This document shows positions 28,169-36,240 of a stretch of 36,240 nucleotides of DNA, in pieces (the stretch's first letter is position 1; each line of letters begins with the position of its first letter). The translations under genes were made by a program, and so were the position numbers. Under the pieces are notes generated by a model. The model was not told where the DNA came from. It worked only from the letters and a program-made list of their open reading frames with translations, and ran no database searches. Source of the DNA: an uncultured Clostridia bacterium (GTDB taxonomy: Bacteria > Bacillota > Clostridia > Oscillospirales > Acutalibacteraceae). The stretch lies in assembly GCA_945988915.1 (NCBI GenBank), contig CAMFTS010000002.1, positions 1 through 36,240 of the forward strand, given 5' to 3'.

Positions 28169-28861
28169 TTGATTTTTATCACAGGCGACACTCACGGAGA
28201 AATCGACAGATTATCATCTTCAAAGCTCAAGCATCTTAAAGAGGGCGATACGCTTATTATTTGCGGAGACTTCGGTTTTATTTGGGATGACAGCAAAAAA
28301 GAGCAGAAGCTTATCCGTCAGCTCGGTAAAAGAAAATATAATATTTGCTTTATTGACGGCACACACGAGAATTTTTCATTGCTTAACAACTATGAAGTAA
28401 GTGCTTGGAAAGGCGGAAAAGTTCATAAAATATATGATAATCTTTACCATCTTATGAGAGGTCAGGTTTACACTATTGAGGGTAAAAGAATATTCACAAT
28501 GGGCGGCGGTGAAAGTCCTGATATTGATATCAGAACTGAAGAAAACGGTTGGTCTAAAGAAGAAATTCCGACTCAGGAGGAGCTTATTGAGGGTGCACAA
28601 AACCTTGAAAAATACGATTATACGATAGATTACATTGTAACTCACGAGCCCCCTACCAAAATCAAGGGATTTTTACAGATGAACGATTATGATAATCTTC
28701 GTGTTTCGGCTCTTAACGCTTATTTTGAAGAGCTTTCACATTCCTGTAAATTTAACAGATGGTTCTTCGGCAGTCTTCATATGGACAAATATATTTCAAC
28801 GACTCACATTTCGGTATTTAAAAGCATAATTGATGCAGAAACCGGCGAAAAGATTAATTGA
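28169..28861 (+). CDS. Calcineurin-like metallophosphoesterase
   Basis: FITGDTHGEIDRL, IICGDFGFIWDD, IDGTHENF, VTHEPP, GSLHMD metal-ligand motifs; TTG start behind AAGGA. Confidence 0.85.
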   Translation: MIFITGDTHGEIDRLSSSKLKHLKEGDTLIICGDFGFIWDDSKKEQKLIRQLGKRKYNICFIDGTHENFSLLNNYEVSAWKGGKVHKIYDNLYHLMRGQVYTIEGKRIFTMGGGESPDIDIRTEENGWSKEEIPTQEELIEGAQNLEKYDYTIDYIVTHEPPTKIKGFLQMNDYDNLRVSALNAYFEELSHSCKFNRWFFGSLHMDKYISTTHISVFKSIIDAETGEKIN

Positions 28862-28869
28862 GCATAGAT

Positions 28870-28900
28870 TAACGGGTAAGGCGTTATGCCTTACCCGTTA
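28870..28900. terminator. Shared terminator between convergent genes
   Basis: TAACGGGTAAGGC-GTTAT-GCCTTACCCGTTA perfect 13-bp stem, then ATTATTTTTT on the plus strand. Confidence 0.8.
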
Positions 28901-28913
28901 ATTATTTTTTATT

Positions 28914-30314
28914 TCAAGCATTCTTTTCTTCCGCTCTTTTTTCTATGATATAATCGTGTACCTTATCAGCAAGATCGCCATAGATTTTGAATTTCTTTCT
29001 GAATACAAAAAGTGATGCCGTAAGGAAGATTATCGGCGCACCGAAAGCAAGTAATCCGATACCTGTCTTTGTTCCTTCAGAGAACATTCCTGCCTTGTTC
29101 TGCGCATTGTAATTCATCATCCAGAGCGTACCGAAAAGTACTATTGTTTGTATTGTATATGCCATCTTCTGCAAAAAGCCCTTCATTGAGAAGGTTATGC
29201 TTTCATTTCTTATTCCGTTCTTGTATTCTCCGTAGTCAACAATATCTGCCAGGAATATTGTCTGTGAAACGAACATTGAAGAAATACCTATTGACGCAAT
29301 AATATAGCAAAAATCAAGAACTATCGGTAACTTGATAAAAGCGCCGAATGTGAGCATTAAAGCATATCCGACTATTGAAATTACGAGAGATATTGTGTAA
29401 GTTGTTCGTTTTGAAAATTTCTGCGAAAGTACGGGAACAACAAAAAGACCGAGTATTGAGCCGACTGCTCCGATAGTTCCGAAAAGAGACTGTTTCGTAG
29501 GATCGCCAAGTGCATCGGAGAAATAATATGCCGCTGTTGAGCTTGTGAGATACCAACCCGCATTTGAAAGCATAGCGAATATCATAAATACTACAAGCTG
29601 GTCGTTTGATTTAATAACTCTGAATATCTGTTTTAAGCTGAATTTTTGCTTTTTATTATATACAACATTTGTTTCCTTTGTTGTAAGCACGCAGATAAGT
29701 GAGAAAAATACAAGAGCTATGCCACAGATAATTGCCCATTTTGAAAAGCCTGACGCTGAATAGCCTTTATCTGTTTTCTGTTCCAAATCACTTGCAAGCA
29801 ACGGGCAGATAATGGGTGTCAGAATTGATATTATTCCCTGGCCCAAGCCTGAAAAGGTTCTTGCTACCGTTGCAACAAGGTTTCTTTCTTTTTCTTCGCT
29901 CGTGAACGACGGAACCATTGACCAATAAGGTATATCCGCCATTGTGTTTGTCATACCCCAAAGAATATACATTACTGCAATGTAAATACAGAGCTTCATA
30001 CCGCTCAATCCAAAGGATGTAAACAATAATGAAAGTACTACTGCATTGGAAATTGCTCCGATTAAAATCCACGGACGGTACTTGCCGAATTTAGTTTTTG
30101 TATTGTCAACGATTGTACCCATCATCGGGTCGTTGATGCCGTCCCAGATTCTTGCAATCGGTGTGAGAACGAGCAAAAACGCCTCGGGAATATTAAGCAC
30201 GCTTGAAAGATAATACGAAAGGTATGTATAAAACATACCGTAGCTTAAATCAAGACCTATTGCCCCGACTCCGTAGCCTAATTTGCTCTTAATAAACTTC
30301 AACTGTTCTTTCAT
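28914..30314 (-). CDS. GPH-family (glycoside-pentoside-hexuronide:cation symporter) MFS transporter
   Basis: KLGYGVGAIGLDLSYGMFYTYLSYYL, RIWDGINDPMMGTIVDNTKTKFGKYRPWILIG; ~12 TM helices. Confidence 0.85.
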   Translation of the reverse strand: MKEQLKFIKSKLGYGVGAIGLDLSYGMFYTYLSYYLSSVLNIPEAFLLVLTPIARIWDGINDPMMGTIVDNTKTKFGKYRPWILIGAISNAVVLSLLFTSFGLSGMKLCIYIAVMYILWGMTNTMADIPYWSMVPSFTSEEKERNLVATVARTFSGLGQGIISILTPIICPLLASDLEQKTDKGYSASGFSKWAIICGIALVFFSLICVLTTKETNVVYNKKQKFSLKQIFRVIKSNDQLVVFMIFAMLSNAGWYLTSSTAAYYFSDALGDPTKQSLFGTIGAVGSILGLFVVPVLSQKFSKRTTYTISLVISIVGYALMLTFGAFIKLPIVLDFCYIIASIGISSMFVSQTIFLADIVDYGEYKNGIRNESITFSMKGFLQKMAYTIQTIVLFGTLWMMNYNAQNKAGMFSEGTKTGIGLLAFGAPIIFLTASLFVFRKKFKIYGDLADKVHDYIIEKRAEEKNA

Positions 30315-31606
30315 TATACTGTCTGACCTACTTTCACTGCTTCTGACTCTGCCTTCTTAGCGAGCTTTTCTTTATTTCGCTTGCAGGCTCTCTTGATTGC
30401 CGCTATGCATCCGAGAAGAACTGCAAAATATAGTATTTCTTTTACCGTACTCAATGTACTTTCAAAAATTGACATTGAAAGAAAGCCTACCAAAGATGAT
30501 ACAAAAGCTATTGCGTATCTCTTATACCAACCGTGGCTTCTGCAGAGATAAAGGACATCGGTTATTATTACCGCTACAAAGGCAGTAAATATAACTGTTC
30601 CGATTATTCCGCCCTCTGTAACCACTTCAACAAAAAGATTGTGCGCATGTGAAAACTCTATTGATTTTGACAACAGGTATTCATTAACATTTCCGCTTCC
30701 TGCGCCTAAACCGAGCAAAGCATTTTCTTTAAATGCTTTAAAGCAAATTTTCCAAAGTTCAAATCTGTAATTTGTTGAAAGGTCGTCACTTGTAGCGACA
30801 CCTCTTCGTTCAAATAATACAGCAAGAAGAATTACAGCAGTAACCAAGGCCGCACCCGACATAAACTTTGCAGGCTTTTTTCCTGCAAATGAAAGCATCA
30901 TAAAGGAAAGTACAACGGCAACTGCTGCTCCTCTCAGGAAAGTAAACATTATTCCGAAGAAGATGAATACTCCCGCAACAAGTGAAAGTGTGCGGCGTTT
31001 CTTGGTCGTTGCATAAAAAGAACAGAAAGCTGCCAACGGGAATGCCATTACAAGAAAGGTTGCAAGAACAAGAGGACTGTTAAAACAGCCTGAAGTTCTG
31101 TCAATGGTATCCTCAAAAAACACATTGTAACGCATTAAGTTATAAATAACAGTATCTGCTTTTTCATAAATCGGGCTTGGGAAATACTGCGACTTGCCTA
31201 TCGCCATAAAAGCCATCTGAATTATAGCCACAATGCTGTTCAGCGCAGCCGAGCCGACAAAACAGAGCATAATATTTTCAAGTCTGTCTCTTGAGTCAGA
31301 CATACTTGCAACAAGCAAAAATACAAGAAGCGCACAAGTCCAAGTAACACCGGAAGCAATACTTGCAAGCTTTACCTGAGCCCAAATCGCGCTTAAAAAC
31401 ATATATACAATATAAACCGCCATTACCTTTGCGGTTCTGCCCGCAGTAATAGCATCTCTCTGCTTTTTTTCCATAAGAAAATAAATTGCCAATACAATAA
31501 CCGAAACAAGCGCAAGATACTCAGGTAAAAGGCTTCCGAATAAAACTGCTATTGTTAATAATTTATAATAAACCGAATAGTGCTTTTCTTTTAAATAATT
31601 AAGCAT
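30314..31606 (-). CDS. O-antigen ligase-like (Wzy_C) polytopic membrane protein
   Basis: Polytopic protein with GLGAGSGNVNEYLLSKSIEFSHAHNLFVEVVTEGGIIGTVIF, typical of O-antigen ligase/polymerase families. Confidence 0.8.
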   Translation of the reverse strand: MLNYLKEKHYSVYYKLLTIAVLFGSLLPEYLALVSVIVLAIYFLMEKKQRDAITAGRTAKVMAVYIVYMFLSAIWAQVKLASIASGVTWTCALLVFLLVASMSDSRDRLENIMLCFVGSAALNSIVAIIQMAFMAIGKSQYFPSPIYEKADTVIYNLMRYNVFFEDTIDRTSGCFNSPLVLATFLVMAFPLAAFCSFYATTKKRRTLSLVAGVFIFFGIMFTFLRGAAVAVVLSFMMLSFAGKKPAKFMSGAALVTAVILLAVLFERRGVATSDDLSTNYRFELWKICFKAFKENALLGLGAGSGNVNEYLLSKSIEFSHAHNLFVEVVTEGGIIGTVIFTAFVAVIITDVLYLCRSHGWYKRYAIAFVSSLVGFLSMSIFESTLSTVKEILYFAVLLGCIAAIKRACKRNKEKLAKKAESEAVKVGQTV

Positions 31607-31644
31607 ATTTCGCTTTCCTCCGAAAACGCGTTATAGTAATTTGT

Positions 31645-31673
31645 ATAATATCATACTTTCTATAAAAAAACAA
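31645..31673 (-). promoter_or_regulatory. Putative promoter of the O-antigen-ligase-like/GPH operon
   Basis: Minus strand TTGTTT (31673-31668), 17 bp, TATTAT (31650-31645). Confidence 0.55.
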
Positions 31674-31754
31674 TATTATAAAAGTATATAGCTAATCATC
31701 TTTTAACAAATTTTTTAACAAATATTACTAAATTATGAATTTTTTAAAAAAGGG

Positions 31755-31782
31755 TTGATTTTTTCTATATATTGGCTAAAAT
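31755..31782 (+). promoter_or_regulatory. groESL promoter
   Basis: TTGATT, 16 bp, TAAAAT, immediately upstream of CIRCE. Confidence 0.65.
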
Positions 31783-31787
31783 ATATA

Positions 31788-31814
31788 TTAGCACTCGGGA
31801 TTAAAGAGTGCTAA
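31788..31814 (+). promoter_or_regulatory. CIRCE element (HrcA operator)
   Basis: TTAGCACTC-N9-GAGTGCTAA, exact match to consensus. Confidence 0.97.
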
Positions 31815-31840
31815 AATCATCAATAATATTTTATATATAG

Positions 31841-32137
<297 letters not shown>

Positions 32138-32151
32138 TTTTTTGGAGGTAA

Positions 32152-33795
<1,644 letters not shown>

Positions 33796-33809
33796 TAATA
33801 TAATCAATA

Positions 33810-33864
33810 TATAAAAACAAAAACGGGACGCAAACAATGCTTGCGTCCCGTTTTTGTTTTTATA
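33810..33864. terminator. Bidirectional terminator between groEL and pheT
   Basis: Perfect 24-bp inverted repeat TATAAAAACAAAAACGGGACGCAA / TTGCGTCCCGTTTTTGTTTTTATA with loop ACAATGC. Confidence 0.9.
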
Positions 33865-33880
33865 CTGTTGTTTGTAATTA

Positions 33881-36240
33881 TCAGCTTCTCAGACTTACGC
33901 CGATTTTTTCAAGTGCTTTAATTGCTTTCTTAACAGCTGAATCAGCATCTTCATCGGTAAGAGTTCTTTCTGCCGAACGAAGACGAAGGCTGAATGCTAC
34001 GCTCTTCATTCCCGCTTCAACCTGAGCGCCTTCATAAACATCGAACAGTGCGATATTTTCAAGCGTCTTGCCTACTGCTGTTGCAATAAGCTTTTCAAGT
34101 GAAACAACCGGAATTGATTTCTCGCAGACAAATGCAAGGTCACGGGTAACTGCCGGGAATTTCGGAAGGGCTGTATATACCTTTTCCAATTCTCTGTTTT
34201 CAAAGAGAACATCCATGGAAATCTGTGCAATATAACAGCGAGTACCGATAGAATAATTGTTTCTGACAGTCGGATGAACCTCGCCCAATATTGCAAGTTC
34301 TTTATCCCCTACCGTAATCTTTGCTGTTCTGCCCGGATGCATAAACGGACAATCCGTTACTCTTTCAATATCAAACGACTTGATTCCGACATTTTTAAGA
34401 ATTGTTTCAACAATTCCTTTGAGTGAGAAATAGTTATAACTGTCTCCGTAAAGACCGATTACAATATTTTCAGGCTCGTCTGGTAATTCCTCTGTGCCGT
34501 TTGACTTATAAACAGGACCTATTTCGTAAAGACCTGCCGAAGCATTACGGTTGTTATAGTTTCTTGCAAGGACCTGTAACATTGACGGAATTGCAGTTGT
34601 TCTCATAACCGATGTATCTTCGCCGAGCGGATTTGAGATTTTAACGCAATTACGAAGTTCACTGTCAGCAGGAAGTAAAATCTTGTCATATTCCTTAGGA
34701 CTGATAAATGTATATGTGCATATTTCCGAAAGTCCCTGTGAAATAAGAATATCATTAACTTTATTTTCAAGCATCTGAACATCATTGTATCTGCCGTCGG
34801 CAACGCCTGAAAGCGCTCTGTCCGGAATTCTGTCATAGCCGTAAAATCTTGCAATTTCTTCCGAAATATCAGCCTGATGCTCGATATCGTTTCTGAATGA
34901 CGGAGCGATAATCATACCGTCTTTTATTTCAAATCCGATTTTTTCAAGTGTTTTCTTCTGTTCTTCAGCCGAAACATCAATACCTATGAAGTTGTTAACC
35001 CATTCCGGATCAAAAGGAAGAGTAACCGGTGTTTTGTTGCTGCAGTCACAGTCAACTACTCCGCCTACGACATCACCTGCATCAAGCATTTCAACAAGTT
35101 GTAATGCTCTTGTAAGAGAGCGAAGACAACCGCTTGCATCAAGCTCTTTTTCATATCGTGCAGATGCTTCGGTTCTCATTCCGAGAGCCTTTGCCGTTCT
35201 TCTTACCGAAACTCCGTTGAACATTGCAGATTCAAATACAATAGTTGTTGTATCATCCATAATACCTGAATATTCACCGCCCATAACACCGGCAACGGCT
35301 ACGGGTTTGTTTGCATCGGCAATAACAAGCATTTCGGGATTTAACTCTCTGTCAAGGCCGTCAAGCGTTGTAATTTTTTCTCCGTCCTTTGCTCTTCTGA
35401 CAATTACCTGATTGCCATCAAGATATCTTAAGTCAAAAGCATGCATAGGCTGACCGAGTTCAAGCATTACATAATTCGTAATATCAACGATATTGTTAAT
35501 CGGTCTGACACCGCAGGCACGAAGTCTTTCTCTCATCCATCTCGGAGAAGGCTTAATTCTTACATTTTCAACTACTGCGCCTGCATATCTGTAACAAAGG
35601 TCGGGATCTTTAATTTCAACCTTGAGAAAATCATTAACATCGCCGTGAGTATTCTTAACGCTGATTTCGGGCATTTTAAGTTCTGCACCGAATGTTGCGG
35701 CCGCCTCACGCGCGAGTCCTGTAATTGAAAGACAGTCTGCACGGTTAGATGTGATTTCAAATTCCGTAATTACATCATTAAGACCGATAGCTTCGTGAAT
35801 ATCTTTACCGAGTGTTAAATCGCAGTCATCACCGAGAACAAAAATACCGTCTTCAACAGCATACGGGAAATCGTGTGCAGTAAGTCCAAGCTCACCGAGC
35901 GAGCAAAGCATACCGTTTGATTCCACGCCGCGAAGCTTGCCTTTTTTGATATGATGACCGCCTGCAACATAGCTGTTATCCATCGCAAAGGGAACAATAT
36001 CGCCTGCTTTAAGATTCTGTGCGCCTGTTACGATTTGTATATTCTCTTCTTTGCCGACATTGATTTGACAAACCCAAAGATGATCGGAGTCGGGATGTCT
36101 TTCAAGGGATTCAACCTTACCTACAATGACATTCTTAATTTCTTCGCCCTCTTTTTCAAATGATTCAACCTTTGAGCCCGAGAGCGTCATTTCATCAGCA
36201 AACTGCTGATCCGTTACATTTAATTCAACATAATCACTTA
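33881..36240 (-). CDS. pheT: Phenylalanine--tRNA ligase beta subunit (N-terminus beyond the right edge)
   Basis: tRNA-binding domain VGKVESLERHPDSDHLWVCQINVG, B3/B4 and B5 regions, C-terminal anticodon-binding domain. Frame stays open past the listed Met at 36190 (YVELNVTDQQFADEMTLSGSKVE), so that Met is internal. Confidence 0.96.
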   Translation of the reverse strand, partial: SDYVELNVTDQQFADEMTLSGSKVESFEKEGEEIKNVIVGKVESLERHPDSDHLWVCQINVGKEENIQIVTGAQNLKAGDIVPFAMDNSYVAGGHHIKKGKLRGVESNGMLCSLGELGLTAHDFPYAVEDGIFVLGDDCDLTLGKDIHEAIGLNDVITEFEITSNRADCLSITGLAREAAATFGAELKMPEISVKNTHGDVNDFLKVEIKDPDLCYRYAGAVVENVRIKPSPRWMRERLRACGVRPINNIVDITNYVMLELGQPMHAFDLRYLDGNQVIVRRAKDGEKITTLDGLDRELNPEMLVIADANKPVAVAGVMGGEYSGIMDDTTTIVFESAMFNGVSVRRTAKALGMRTEASARYEKELDASGCLRSLTRALQLVEMLDAGDVVGGVVDCDCSNKTPVTLPFDPEWVNNFIGIDVSAEEQKKTLEKIGFEIKDGMIIAPSFRNDIEHQADISEEIARFYGYDRIPDRALSGVADGRYNDVQMLENKVNDILISQGLSEICTYTFISPKEYDKILLPADSELRNCVKISNPLGEDTSVMRTTAIPSMLQVLARNYNNRNASAGLYEIGPVYKSNGTEELPDEPENIVIGLYGDSYNYFSLKGIVETILKNVGIKSFDIERVTDCPFMHPGRTAKITVGDKELAILGEVHPTVRNNYSIGTRCYIAQISMDVLFENRELEKVYTALPKFPAVTRDLAFVCEKSIPVVSLEKLIATAVGKTLENIALFDVYEGAQVEAGMKSVAFSLRLRSAERTLTDEDADSAVKKAIKALEKIGVSLRS

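Overview
Low-GC Firmicutes chromosome segment, probably Clostridia/Oscillospiraceae-like (inferred from Spo0A, SpoIVB and gene content; genus not determined). Most of the window is conserved housekeeping DNA. Minus-strand blocks: an arginine cluster argC(type 2)-argJ-argB-argD-argF running into pyrC-carB (carB truncated at the left edge); spoIVB-spo0A; lon-engB-lysA-dnaE-pfkA-aroK; an HD-domain protein with a PF06541-like membrane protein; a DacF-like carboxypeptidase; an O-antigen-ligase-like protein with a GPH-type symporter; and pheT (truncated at the right edge). Plus-strand blocks: a split four-gene Na+-translocating decarboxylase operon (oadA-type carboxyltransferase, gamma, separate biotin carrier, beta), a metallophosphoesterase, and groES-groEL behind a perfect CIRCE element. 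I found no mobile element, CRISPR array, rRNA or tRNA. The most interesting signals are non-coding or subtle: (1) a pyrC leader with a strong promoter, an intrinsic terminator abutting the RBS and a competing 11-bp antiterminator pairing, with no recognisable PyrR or T-box motif; (2) a ~157-nt leader before the decarboxylase operon with a 14-bp closing stem and two mutually exclusive internal hairpins; (3) a Spo0A whose receiver lacks the canonical DD acidic pair (S-E instead) and has a changed MPxxDG loop. All structures were folded by eye and need computation and comparative data.
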